Assembly (NCBI RefSeq): GCF_003287735.1
Contig: NZ_NSCM01000006.1
Span: 79,045-143,044 of the forward strand
Origin: Photorhabdus bodei
Lineage (GTDB): Bacteria > Pseudomonadota > Gammaproteobacteria > Enterobacterales > Enterobacteriaceae
DNA: 64,000 bases
Reading direction: 5' to 3'
Part shown: one piece after another, positions 1-9,694 of the stretch
Position numbering within the stretch: position 1 is the stretch's first letter
How the letters are laid out: each line of letters opens with the position of its first letter
Notes under the pieces: model-generated
Database searches by the model: none
What the model saw: only the letters and a program-made list of their open reading frames with translations
Told to the model about the DNA's origin: nothing
Program-made: the position numbers and the translations under genes

Positions 1-1
1 G

Positions 2-3000
2 CTCACTGATGCGACACCGGTTATTTTACTGGCGGATAATGCCGGGCAGGCAGCACTAAGTGAAGACATTCTGGCGACGCTGACGGTGTTCGATCCGAAT
101 ACCTTGCCGGAGCAGCCAGACAATAACCCGCAAGTCTCTGGATTGACCCCACAGCATCTGGCTTATGTGATTTACACTTCTGGTTCAACCGGCAGACCAA
201 AAGGCGTGATGATTGAACATCGTAGCGTGGTTAATTTGACACTGACACAAATTAACCAGTTTGATTTTCGTGCCACCAGCCGAATGTTGCAGTTTGCCTC
301 ATTTGGGTTCGATGCCAGTGTCTGGGAAATCATGATGGCACTGTGTGGGGGAGCTACCCTAGACATTCCGGTTGATAGCGTTCGTCAAGACCCGCTGCGC
401 CTGTGGCGTTATCTGGAAGAACGGCGGGTAACACACGCCTGTTTGACCCCGGCTCTGTTACGGGATGGGGCTGATTTACCGGCGATAACGATAAAGCCCA
501 CCTTGATACTGGGCGGAGAGGCACCTAGTGCGGCGTTGTTGCAAGCATTACGTGGTCGGGCAACGCTGTTTAATGCTTATGGCCCGACAGAAATCACCGT
601 CTGTGCAACCTGCTGGCGTTGCCCGCCAGACTATACTGATATGCTGATCCCTATTGGGCGTCCGACAGCGAATACAACTATTTATCTCTTGGATAATCAC
701 GGCCAGCCAGTGCCATTTGGGGCAGTGGGGGAATTGTACATTGGTGGTGCCGGTGTCGCGCGTGGCTATCTCAACCGCTCTGATTTGACGACTGAACGTT
801 TCCTGACGGATCCGTTCAGCGATCAACCGGATGCTCGTATGTACCGAACCGGGGATTTAGCCCGCTATCTGCCAGATGGCAATCTGGTCTTCGTTGGTCG
901 TAATGATCAACAGATTAAAATCCGGGGTTTCCGCATTGAACCGGGTGAAATCGAAGCGCGGTTGATGGAGTATCCTGATGTGCGTGAGGCGATTGTATTG
1001 ACGTTGGGTGACGGGCAGGATAAACGACTGGTGGCTTATGTGGTGGCACCAGCGGATGACGGACTGGCGGCCAGATTGCGTGAGTACCTAAGTGATATTT
1101 TGCCTGACTATATGATACCGGCGGCTTTTGTGCGTTTGGATGCCTTTCCGCTGACCCCTAACGGTAAGCTGGATCGCCGGTCGCTGCCAGCACCGGGGGA
1201 GGATGCCTTTGCTCGCCAAGCTTACCAAGCGCCACAAGGGGAAATTGAGATAGCATTAGCCACTATCTGGCGCGAATTACTGAATGTTGAACAGGTTGGC
1301 CGACATGACAGTTTCTTTGCCTTGGGCGGTCACTCGCTGTTGGCAGTCAAGATGATCGAACGTTTACGGCGTATAGGGTTGGGCCTGTCGGTGCAAACGT
1401 TATTCCAGCATCCGACATTAAGTGTATTGGCCCAATCTTTAGCGCCGCATCGTGAAATTAGCGTGCCTGATAACGGTATTACAGCGGGTACGACTGTGCT
1501 GACGCCAGCAATGTTGCCGCTGATTGATCTGACTCAAGCTGAAATTGATCGTATTGTTGAACAAGTACCGGGTGGGATTGCCAATATTCAGGATATCTAT
1601 GCGCTGTCACCGTTACAGGATGGCATTTTATTCCACCATCTATTGGCAAATGAGGGTGATCCCTATCTACTGATTACTCAACAGGCTTTTGCTGATCGCC
1701 CCTTACTTGACCGCTATTTGGCTGCGGTTCAACAGGTGATTGACCGCCATGATATCTTGCGGACCGCCTTTATCTGGGAAGGGTTGTCTGTGCCGGCTCA
1801 GGTAATTTGCCGTCAGGTGCCTTTGTTCGTAACGGAATTGACGCTCGACCCGGCTGATGGGCCGATCAGTAACCAACTGGCTCAACGTTTTGACCCGCGC
1901 CGGCATCGTATTGACCTGAATCAGGCACCGTTATTACGTTTCGTTGTGGCACAAGAGCGTGATGGTCGTTGGATTGTGCTGCAATTATTGCATCACCTCA
2001 TTGGCGACCATACCACGTTAGAGGTAATGAACAGCGAAGTTCAGGTCTTTCTCTCCGGGCGAATAGACACCGGGCGAATAGACACCGGGCGAATAGACAC
2101 CGGGCAAATAGACAGCCTGCCTGCGCCGGTCCCGTTCCGTCATTTAGTGGCACAGGCTCGTTTGGGTATCAGCCAGACAGAGCATACTCGTTTCTTTACC
2201 GACATGCTGGCTGAGGTGGATGAGCCGACACTGCCATTTGGGTTGGCGGAAGCACATCATGACGGTTCACAGGTGACGGAATCTCATCGGATGCTGACAG
2301 CGGGACTGAACGAGCGCTTACGTGGTCAGGCGCGGCGGTTGGGCGTCAGTGTGGCGGCGCTATGCCATCTGGCTTGGGCACAGGTGCTATCGCGTACCAG
2401 TGGGCAAACGCAAGTGGTGTTCGGTACGGTGCTGTTTGGACGCATGCAGGCGGGTGAAGGATCTGATAGTGGCATGGGACTATTTATTAACACCTTGCCG
2501 TTGCGATTGGATATCGATGATACCCCGGTGCGGGACAGTGTACGCGCAGCACATAGCCGACTGGCGGGATTGTTGGAACATGAGCACGCTTCACTGGCGC
2601 TGGCGCAACGTTGCAGTGGCGTAGACAGGGGAACGCCACTTTTTAATGCGTTGTTGAACTACCGACATAATACCCAGCCGGTCACACCAGATGAAATCGT
2701 GAGTGGCATCGAATTCCTTGGCGCACAGGAGCGGACCAACTATCCATTTGTGTTGTCGGTAGAGGATAGTGGCTCTGATCTAGGGCTGACGGCTCAAGTG
2801 GTGCAACCATTCGATCCAGAACGGATATGTGGCTATATGCAACAGGCGTTGGCAAGTCTGGTGGAGGCGCTTGAGCAGGCGCCCGATATGCCGGTACAGC
2901 AGTTAGAAATTCTGTCGACAACTGAACGCACATTATTGTTAAAAACCTGGAACGCCACTGAAACAGCATATCCTGAGCGGTTGTGCATTCATCAACTGTT

Positions 3001-6000
3001 TGAACAGCAGGTGGAAAAGACCCCGGATGCCACGGCACTGATACATGAAAACCAATCCCTTAGTTATGTGGAATTGAATGCTGATGCTAACCGATTGGCT
3101 CACCAACTTATTGCGCTGGGTGTAGTGCCGGATCAGCGGGTGGCGATTTGCGTAGCAAGTTCACCGGCGCGGATAGTGGCGCTGTTGGCGGTGTTAAAAG
3201 CGGGAGGCGCTTACGTGCCGTTAGACCCGGCCTATCCGGGCGAACGTCTGGCCCATATTTTGACTGATGCTGAACCGATTATTTTATTGGCGGATAGTGT
3301 TGGACGTTCAGCCTTAGGTGAGCAAATGCTTGTGGGGCAGACAGTGATTGATCCGCATTTATTGCCTGATCAATCGGATAACAACCCACAACTATCTACA
3401 TTGACCTCCCGTCATCTGGCTTATGTGATTTACACCTCTGGTTCGACCGGCACGCCAAAAGGGGTGATGGTGGAGCATCGTGGGTTAGTCAACCTTATTC
3501 AGGATAAAATCGCTCGATTTGACATTTTCCCCACTAGCCGGATGCTGCAGTTTGCTTCATTTGGTTTTGATGCGGGTGTCTGGGAAATGATGATGGCGCT
3601 ATGCGGTGGTGCCGCTCTGGTTATTCCTGATGAGTCTGTTCGCCAGGACCCATACCGCCTTTGGCATTATCTGCAAGAGCAGTCAGTAACGCACGCCTGT
3701 TTGACTCCGGCTTTGCTGCGGGATGGGGCTGATTTGCCGGTGATAACGGTAAAACCTACCTTGATATTGGGCGGTGAAGCGCCCAGTGTGGCGTTGCTTA
3801 AAGCGTTGCGCAATAAGGCCACGGTATTCAATGCTTATGGTCCAACGGAAATCACTGTTTGTGCAACCAGTTGGCGTTGCCCACTAAACTATACCGATGT
3901 GTTAGTTCCCATCGGGCACCCAACAGCCAACACCCGTCTCTATCTGCTAGATGCCCTCGGTCAGCCCGTGCCGCTAGGGGCAGTGGGTGAACTCTATATT
4001 GGTGGCGTCGGTGTGGCTCGTGGCTATCTCAATCGTCCTGAACTGACCGACGAACATTTCCTTGCAGACCCATTTAGTCATATTGCTGATGCCCGGATGT
4101 ATCGAACCGGGGACTTAGTTCGCTATCTGCCGGATGGCAATCTGGTGTTTGTTGGTCGTAACGACCAGCAGATTAAAATCCGCGGTTTCCGCATTGAACC
4201 GGGAGAAATCGAAGCCCGGCTGACAGAATACTCCGGGGTGCGTGAAGCGCTGGTACTGGCCTTAGGCGACGAACAGGATAAACGGCTGGTGGCTTATGTA
4301 GCGGCGGAAGCGGATGACGGGTTGGTTAACCGTTTGCGTGAACATCTGAGTGGATTGTTACCTGATTACATGGTACCGGCGGCCTTTGTGCGGCTGGATG
4401 CTTTTCCGTTGACGCCTAACGGCAAGCTGGATCGCCGGGCGTTACCCGCACCGGGGGAGGATGCTTTTGCCCGCCAGATCTACGCTGCACCGCAAGGAGA
4501 AACCGAAACCGCATTGGCTGCTATCTGGCGTGAATTACTGGGCGTTGAACAGATCAGTCGGTACGACAGCTTCTTTGCCTTGGGGGGCCATTCGTTGCTT
4601 GCGGTACGGATGGTTGAACGTTTGCGTAATTTGGGTTTAACGCTGGCAGTACGTGATCTGTTCCAATCCCCGATACTGTCTGAACTGGCGCAAACATTGA
4701 GGCTGAATCAGACCGAAAAAGTGCCGGCCAACATGATTACACCGGCCACCACGGTGTTAACGCCAGAAATGTTACCGCTGATCGATCTCACTCAATCTGA
4801 AATTGATCACATCGTCGAACAGGTACCGGGTGGGATAGCCAATATTCAGGATATCTATGCGTTGTCGCCGTTACAGGATGGGATCTTGTTCCACCATTTG
4901 CTGGCAAACGAAGGCGATCCCTATCTGTTGGCAGGTCAAATGGCTTTTGCTGACCGGCCTCTGCTGGATCGTTATCTGGCGGCGGTTCAACAGGTGATTA
5001 ACCGTCATGACATCCTACGGACCGCCTTTATCTGGCAAGGATTATCCGTTCCGGCGCAGGTCGTTTGCCGTCAGGTGTCGTTGTCGGTGATGGAATTGCC
5101 ATTAGATCCGGCTGACGGGCCGATCAGCGAACAATTAGCGCAACGGTTTAACCCACGTCAATATCGTCTCGATTTGGGGCAGGCACCGCTGTTGCGCTTT
5201 GTGGTGGCACAGGACAGTGATAGTCGTTGGATTGTTTTGCAACTGATGCATCATTTGATTGGCGACCATACCGCGCTGGATGTGATGAGCCACGAAGTTC
5301 AGGCGTACCTTGACGGGCAGGACGGCAACCTGCCAGCCCCGGCACCATTCCGTAATCTGGTGGCGCAGTCCCGACTAGGGATAAGTCAGGAAGAACATAC
5401 CCGTTTCTTTACCGAGATGTTAGCTGAGGTTGATGAACCGACGTTACCGTTTGGGCTGGCGGAAGTTCGCCATGATGGCTCGCAGATGACCGAATCGCAC
5501 CGGATGCTGACCCCTGAGTTAAATAACAGTTTACGTGGTCAGGCGCGGCGATTGGGAGTGAGCTTGGCTGCCCTATGTCATCTGGCTTGGGCACAGGTGT
5601 TATCACGTACCAGCGGACAGCAGCAGGTGGTATTTGGCACTGTCTTATTTGGGCGGATGGCGGCGGGTGAAGGGGCTGAAAATGGCATGGGGCTGTTTAT
5701 CAATACCTTGCCGCTACGGTTGGATATGGATGATACCCCGGTACGAGACAGCGTACAGGTAGCACATCACCGGCTGGCGGGATTATTGGAACACGAATAT
5801 GCCTCGTTGGCACTGGCTCAACGTTGTAGCGGGGTGCAGGGAGGAACGCCTCTGTTTAGTACCTTGCTGAACTACCGACACAATATAGCTTCGGTGGAAT
5901 CGAATGAGATCATGAGCGGTGTTGAATTTCTCGGTGCACAGGAGCGGACTAACTATCCGTTTACGCTGTCAGTAGAAGATTTTGGTGATGCGCTGGGGCT

Positions 6001-8791
6001 GACAGCGCAAATCGTCCAGCCGTTTGATGCAGAGCGGGTGTGTGGTTATATGCAACAGGCGCTGGAAAGTCTGGTGGGTGCACTGGAGCACGCCTCGGAA
6101 ACCCCGGTTCAGCGGTTGGAAATTTTACCGGCAGTAGAAAGGAAACGGCTACTGAAAGTCGGCAATGGCCCGCAAACGACATATTCCGACCCGTTGTGTA
6201 TTCATCATCTGTTTGAACAGCAAGTGGCGAAAAATCCTGAGGCTACGGCACTGGTCTATGAAGAGCAGACTCTCAGCTATGCAGAATTGAATGCATATGC
6301 TAACCGACTGGCTCATCAGTTAATTGAACTCGGAGTGGAGCCCGATCAACGGGTAGCGATTTGTGTCACGCGTTCACCGTCAAGAGTGGTGGCGCTACTG
6401 GCGGTACTCAAAGCGGGTGGGGCTTATGTTCCCTTAGATCCAGCCTACCCGGGTGACCGGCTAGCTTATATGCTCACGGATGCGGCACCGTCAGTGGTAC
6501 TGGCAGATAATGTGGGCCGTACTGCGCTAGGTGAACAGGCGCTTACGGCGTTAACGGTACTTGATCCGACTGTTCTGCCTGATCAGCCGGATAATAATCC
6601 GTACGTCCCGGCGCTAACCTCACGACATCTGGCGTATGTGATTTACACTTCTGGTTCCACCGGTACACCAAAAGGGGTTATGGTCGAACATCATGGCTTG
6701 GTCAATTTAATTTGGGAGAAAATCACCCAATTTGACATTTGCTCGGATAGCCGGATGTTACAATTTGCTTCATTTGGTTTCGATGCCAGTGTCTGGGAAA
6801 TCATGGTGGCACTGTGTGGGGGAGCTACCCTAGACATTCCGGTTGATAGCGTTCGTCAAGACCCGCTGCGCCTGTGGCGTTATCTGGAAGAACGGCGGGT
6901 AACACACGCCTGTTTGACCCCGGCTCTGTTACGGGATGGGGCTGATTTACCGGCGATAACGATAAAGCCCACCTTGATACTGGGCGGAGAAGCACCCAGT
7001 GCGGCGTTGTTGCAAGCATTACGTGGTCGGGCAACGCTGTTTAATGCTTATGGCCCGACAGAAATCACCGTCTGTGCAACCTGCTGGCGTTGCCCGCCAG
7101 ACTATACTGATATGCTGATCCCTATTGGGCGTCCGACAGCGAATACAGCTATTTATCTCTTGGATAATCACGGCCAGCCAGTGCCATTTGGGGCAGTGGG
7201 GGAATTGTACATTGGTGGTGCCGGTGTCGCGCGTGGCTATCTCAACCGCTCTGATTTGACGACTGAACGTTTCCTGACGGATCCGTTCAGCGATCAACCG
7301 GATGCTCGTATGTACCGAACCGGGGATTTAGCCCGCTATCTGCCAGATGGTAATCTGGTCTTCGTTGGTCGTAATGATCAACAGATTAAAATCCGGGGTT
7401 TCCGCATTGAGCCAGGTGAAATCGAAGCGCGGTTGATGGAGTATCCTGATGTGCGTGAGGCGATTGTATTGGCACTGGGAGATGGTCAGGATAAACGTCT
7501 GGTGGCTTATGTCGCATCTGAGGCGGATGACGGGTTGGCTAGCCAATTACATCGTCATTTAAGAGCTTTATTGCCTGACTATATGGTGCCGTCAGCCTTT
7601 GTGCGTCTGGATGCTTTTCCGTTGACTCCGAACGGCAAGTTGGATCACCGGGCATTGCCGGTGCCTGATCAGAACGCGTTTGCCCGTCAGATCTATGAAG
7701 CGCCACAAGGCGAAACAGAGATCGCCTTGGCGGCTGTCTGGCGTGAATTACTGGGGGTTGAGCGAATTGGCCGGCATGACAACTTCTTTACCTTGGGTGG
7801 ACACTCGCTGCTCGCTATGCGGATGATCAATCTGGCCGCGGAACGAGGGTTGATTTGCTCATTGAATAATCTGTTCCAATTCCCGGTGCTAGCGGAACTG
7901 GTGGCAGAGATCACCTCAGATCCGCTGTCTCAATTGCAAAACAGCGCCATACCGGTGCGACCGGATGGAACCGAACCGCCGCTCTTCTTCGTGCCGAGTG
8001 GCATGGATGACTATTCCTATGTTTTTGGGCTGGCTCAGCATATTCAGGCGGATTACCCGATTTACGCGCTACCTTGGCCGTCTATCAATGAGGAACAGGC
8101 GTCGACCATTGAAGCTCTGGCGACCAGAATGATCACCTTTATGAAAGCAGTGCGACCAGAAGGCCCGTATCGGATATACGGCTACTCTTCTGGCGGTATA
8201 CTGGCTTATGCCATTGCTCAGCAACTTTTGCATGCCGGAGAGACAGTTAATTTCTTGGGGCTAATTGATACACCTGCTCCGCACTGTTTCAAGACACGAG
8301 TCGATCAACCTAAACTTCAGTTCCTTGCTGAATTGGCAAGGCAGTCAGTGGATGAGCATCCTCAAGAGATTGCCGCGTTGCATCAGAAAATGGACGAACT
8401 GAATTTAGTGCAATTTATTGCAGCAGCGCAGAAGCTGGAATTATACCCATCAAATCTGCGCCCTGACTTAATTGCCAAACGTTGGGTACAGATGGGAAAT
8501 TATGTCCAGATGGTTAAGGATTATGAGCCGAAAGCTCTGGCGATAACGCTACATCAATTCTATGCAATGGAATCTTATCCACAGATTCCATTTGTTACCG
8601 ATGTTGCGCTACAGTCCGTAACGATGGAACCGTCGTTAGGTTGGGAACAGATAATTCCTGACTCTTCGCTACAGTTAACCTCGGTTCCGGGGGATCATTT
8701 TAGTCTGATGGAAGATAGTGAAAATAAAACTATTTTGGCTAAGACCTTAAGCAGGGCGTTGGCAATGAATTGTGAGGCGGAGGCGCTGTAA
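2..8791 (+). CDS. Nonribosomal peptide synthetase, C-terminal part (A-T-Cdual-A-T-Cdual-A-T-TE), 5' end outside the window
   Basis: The reading frame is open from base 2, so the gene starts upstream; 2929 residues are visible. Numbering from base 2, the order is a partial adenylation domain (1-420), a carrier with the GGHS serine at 445, a condensation domain (about 500-965), adenylation (about 990-1490), carrier (S1531), condensation (about 1590-2050), adenylation (about 2070-2560), carrier (S2602) and a type I thioesterase with GYSSG (nucleophile S2729). Each C domain has HHLLANEGD near its N-terminus (545 and 1631), the signature of dual condensation/epimerisation domains, plus the core HHLIGDH (664 and 1750). 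The product should therefore carry D-residues upstream of each. By hand alignment to GrsA, all three A domains give the same pocket D-A-W-C-I-G-A-V-C, close to the phenylalanine type DAWTIAAIC; a hydrophobic or aromatic substrate is inferred. The thioesterase releases or cyclises the peptide. Family is certain; product unknown. Confidence 0.96.
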   Translation, partial: LTDATPVILLADNAGQAALSEDILATLTVFDPNTLPEQPDNNPQVSGLTPQHLAYVIYTSGSTGRPKGVMIEHRSVVNLTLTQINQFDFRATSRMLQFASFGFDASVWEIMMALCGGATLDIPVDSVRQDPLRLWRYLEERRVTHACLTPALLRDGADLPAITIKPTLILGGEAPSAALLQALRGRATLFNAYGPTEITVCATCWRCPPDYTDMLIPIGRPTANTTIYLLDNHGQPVPFGAVGELYIGGAGVARGYLNRSDLTTERFLTDPFSDQPDARMYRTGDLARYLPDGNLVFVGRNDQQIKIRGFRIEPGEIEARLMEYPDVREAIVLTLGDGQDKRLVAYVVAPADDGLAARLREYLSDILPDYMIPAAFVRLDAFPLTPNGKLDRRSLPAPGEDAFARQAYQAPQGEIEIALATIWRELLNVEQVGRHDSFFALGGHSLLAVKMIERLRRIGLGLSVQTLFQHPTLSVLAQSLAPHREISVPDNGITAGTTVLTPAMLPLIDLTQAEIDRIVEQVPGGIANIQDIYALSPLQDGILFHHLLANEGDPYLLITQQAFADRPLLDRYLAAVQQVIDRHDILRTAFIWEGLSVPAQVICRQVPLFVTELTLDPADGPISNQLAQRFDPRRHRIDLNQAPLLRFVVAQERDGRWIVLQLLHHLIGDHTTLEVMNSEVQVFLSGRIDTGRIDTGRIDTGQIDSLPAPVPFRHLVAQARLGISQTEHTRFFTDMLAEVDEPTLPFGLAEAHHDGSQVTESHRMLTAGLNERLRGQARRLGVSVAALCHLAWAQVLSRTSGQTQVVFGTVLFGRMQAGEGSDSGMGLFINTLPLRLDIDDTPVRDSVRAAHSRLAGLLEHEHASLALAQRCSGVDRGTPLFNALLNYRHNTQPVTPDEIVSGIEFLGAQERTNYPFVLSVEDSGSDLGLTAQVVQPFDPERICGYMQQALASLVEALEQAPDMPVQQLEILSTTERTLLLKTWNATETAYPERLCIHQLFEQQVEKTPDATALIHENQSLSYVELNADANRLAHQLIALGVVPDQRVAICVASSPARIVALLAVLKAGGAYVPLDPAYPGERLAHILTDAEPIILLADSVGRSALGEQMLVGQTVIDPHLLPDQSDNNPQLSTLTSRHLAYVIYTSGSTGTPKGVMVEHRGLVNLIQDKIARFDIFPTSRMLQFASFGFDAGVWEMMMALCGGAALVIPDESVRQDPYRLWHYLQEQSVTHACLTPALLRDGADLPVITVKPTLILGGEAPSVALLKALRNKATVFNAYGPTEITVCATSWRCPLNYTDVLVPIGHPTANTRLYLLDALGQPVPLGAVGELYIGGVGVARGYLNRPELTDEHFLADPFSHIADARMYRTGDLVRYLPDGNLVFVGRNDQQIKIRGFRIEPGEIEARLTEYSGVREALVLALGDEQDKRLVAYVAAEADDGLVNRLREHLSGLLPDYMVPAAFVRLDAFPLTPNGKLDRRALPAPGEDAFARQIYAAPQGETETALAAIWRELLGVEQISRYDSFFALGGHSLLAVRMVERLRNLGLTLAVRDLFQSPILSELAQTLRLNQTEKVPANMITPATTVLTPEMLPLIDLTQSEIDHIVEQVPGGIANIQDIYALSPLQDGILFHHLLANEGDPYLLAGQMAFADRPLLDRYLAAVQQVINRHDILRTAFIWQGLSVPAQVVCRQVSLSVMELPLDPADGPISEQLAQRFNPRQYRLDLGQAPLLRFVVAQDSDSRWIVLQLMHHLIGDHTALDVMSHEVQAYLDGQDGNLPAPAPFRNLVAQSRLGISQEEHTRFFTEMLAEVDEPTLPFGLAEVRHDGSQMTESHRMLTPELNNSLRGQARRLGVSLAALCHLAWAQVLSRTSGQQQVVFGTVLFGRMAAGEGAENGMGLFINTLPLRLDMDDTPVRDSVQVAHHRLAGLLEHEYASLALAQRCSGVQGGTPLFSTLLNYRHNIASVESNEIMSGVEFLGAQERTNYPFTLSVEDFGDALGLTAQIVQPFDAERVCGYMQQALESLVGALEHASETPVQRLEILPAVERKRLLKVGNGPQTTYSDPLCIHHLFEQQVAKNPEATALVYEEQTLSYAELNAYANRLAHQLIELGVEPDQRVAICVTRSPSRVVALLAVLKAGGAYVPLDPAYPGDRLAYMLTDAAPSVVLADNVGRTALGEQALTALTVLDPTVLPDQPDNNPYVPALTSRHLAYVIYTSGSTGTPKGVMVEHHGLVNLIWEKITQFDICSDSRMLQFASFGFDASVWEIMVALCGGATLDIPVDSVRQDPLRLWRYLEERRVTHACLTPALLRDGADLPAITIKPTLILGGEAPSAALLQALRGRATLFNAYGPTEITVCATCWRCPPDYTDMLIPIGRPTANTAIYLLDNHGQPVPFGAVGELYIGGAGVARGYLNRSDLTTERFLTDPFSDQPDARMYRTGDLARYLPDGNLVFVGRNDQQIKIRGFRIEPGEIEARLMEYPDVREAIVLALGDGQDKRLVAYVASEADDGLASQLHRHLRALLPDYMVPSAFVRLDAFPLTPNGKLDHRALPVPDQNAFARQIYEAPQGETEIALAAVWRELLGVERIGRHDNFFTLGGHSLLAMRMINLAAERGLICSLNNLFQFPVLAELVAEITSDPLSQLQNSAIPVRPDGTEPPLFFVPSGMDDYSYVFGLAQHIQADYPIYALPWPSINEEQASTIEALATRMITFMKAVRPEGPYRIYGYSSGGILAYAIAQQLLHAGETVNFLGLIDTPAPHCFKTRVDQPKLQFLAELARQSVDEHPQEIAALHQKMDELNLVQFIAAAQKLELYPSNLRPDLIAKRWVQMGNYVQMVKDYEPKALAITLHQFYAMESYPQIPFVTDVALQSVTMEPSLGWEQIIPDSSLQLTSVPGDHFSLMEDSENKTILAKTLSRALAMNCEAEAL
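310..998 (+). repeat. First copy of a near-identical tract in NRPS adenylation domain 1
   Basis: About 690 bp match 6781-7469 with only about seven differences by eye, whereas the flanking A-domain sequence is clearly diverged. The tract covers the substrate pocket (from FDASVWE through the RGFRIEPGE core). This looks like recent gene conversion or module duplication. Confidence 0.9.
2056..2115 (+). repeat. Four tandem 15-bp repeats inside an NRPS condensation domain
   Basis: The unit CGGGCGAATAGACAC occurs three times exactly and a fourth time with changes (CGGGCAAATAGACAG). It is in frame and encodes repeated GRIDT between the HHLIGDH core and the conserved LPAP segment. The second condensation domain has only DGQDGN at this point, so the insert is a local expansion in a surface loop. 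Confidence 0.95.
6781..7469 (+). repeat. Second copy of the near-identical tract, in NRPS adenylation domain 3
   Basis: Partner of 310-998 at a constant offset of 6471 bp. The middle A domain (about 3570-4260) encodes a similar protein but is visibly diverged at the DNA level, so the identity is not explained by protein conservation alone. Confidence 0.9.
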
Positions 8792-8897
8792 TGCCAGTGA
8801 TATTGTGGGATGAAAGGCTATACTTAAATAAAAATAGTTAAAAATCAATTTGTCCGGTTAACGGTTTTTATAATAGCCGGACAATCTTGCTGAATAT

Positions 8898-8937
8898 AGG
8901 CGCCGAATGTTAATCACTTCGGTGCCTTATTTTTTTA
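8898..8937 (+). terminator. Rho-independent terminator after the NRPS gene
   Basis: A 10-bp stem (AGGCGCCGAA at 8898-8907 with TTCGGTGCCT at 8918-8927, one G-T pair) is followed by a T-rich run. It lies about 110 bp after the NRPS stop. A second smaller inverted repeat, TGTCCGG/CCGGACA, sits just upstream at 8851-8883. Confidence 0.85.
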
Positions 8938-9385
8938 TCAAGTCCTACACCTGACGCTAGCGGAGAAATCCTATTTCTCAGCATTGTCTACGCTTGTAAA
9001 CAATTCTTACACCCTTAAGTATGATAACCACTCATGGAGGTAAATGAGGAAATAGCGTAATCGTTAACTGTTTTTGTTAACAGAATAGCTGTCAGGATAA
9101 ATATCACTACAGATATTCCGATTAAAACATTTGGCTATATGGGTGAGAGCCATGATTATGCTTTTCTCAGTGAAGAGGAAATGTTGCTATGGGGTTATCT
9201 TAATGTCAATAAATGTTATGTTATTGTCATGAAGTTTAAATATTTTGTTCAACATGCTGTTATATCGGTGGTGACAATGGGGGGTATTAAAAAATTGTAT
9301 TTTTTTGAAAAAAAGAGTTGATCTTTATAAGCACCCGTTAAGAAGATAGAAAAATTCAGAAATCGCTCATCCTGTTTATGCATGA
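8938..9385. other. Intergenic stretch without a supported gene
   Basis: AT-rich DNA. A 60-codon open frame at 9139-9321 resembles no family I know and lacks a clear ribosome binding site, so I do not call it. No repeat or RNA gene seen. Confidence 0.5.
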
Positions 9386-9694
9386 TGTTATGCAGCGGCT
9401 TTTGCAGTAGATGCTCCTTTGAAAGTAGCTAGTTCCAGTTTACCGAAGGATTTACGTACTGATATAGGGAGAATAATGGAAGTAAGTTTGCAACGTGAAT
9501 TCATTATCGCCGCTGAACTAGTCAATCACTACGCCAACGGCATGCTGCTCAGTACGCCGTTTTTTCATGAAGCTCTCAACCGTGATGCGAAAAAAGGTAG
9601 GCACTTATATTCTGTGGCAGTGATATTTCCCTGCCCATTATTATCCCGTTTTAACCTAAAAAGGAAAAGAGAAGGAAAAGAGAATGAAAACTGA
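9386..9694 (+). pseudogene. Fragment of an unidentified protein upstream of the Tli4-like gene
   Basis: An open frame after an in-frame stop at 9383-9385 encodes about 100 residues including VDAPLKVASSSLPKDLRTDI and ends with a lysine/arginine-rich tail overlapping the next start by 11 bp. No ATG lies near its beginning (only a TTG at 9419), which fits the 3' remnant of a longer gene. Its position immediately before an effector-immunity-type gene makes a degraded cognate effector possible, but I cannot recognise the family. The final lysine-rich residues come from the purine-rich ribosome binding region of the next gene. Confidence 0.3.

Noticed and set aside
9139..9321. 60-codon open frame downstream of the NRPS
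   Set aside because: No ribosome binding site, no family resemblance, low-complexity end rich in lysine and phenylalanine.
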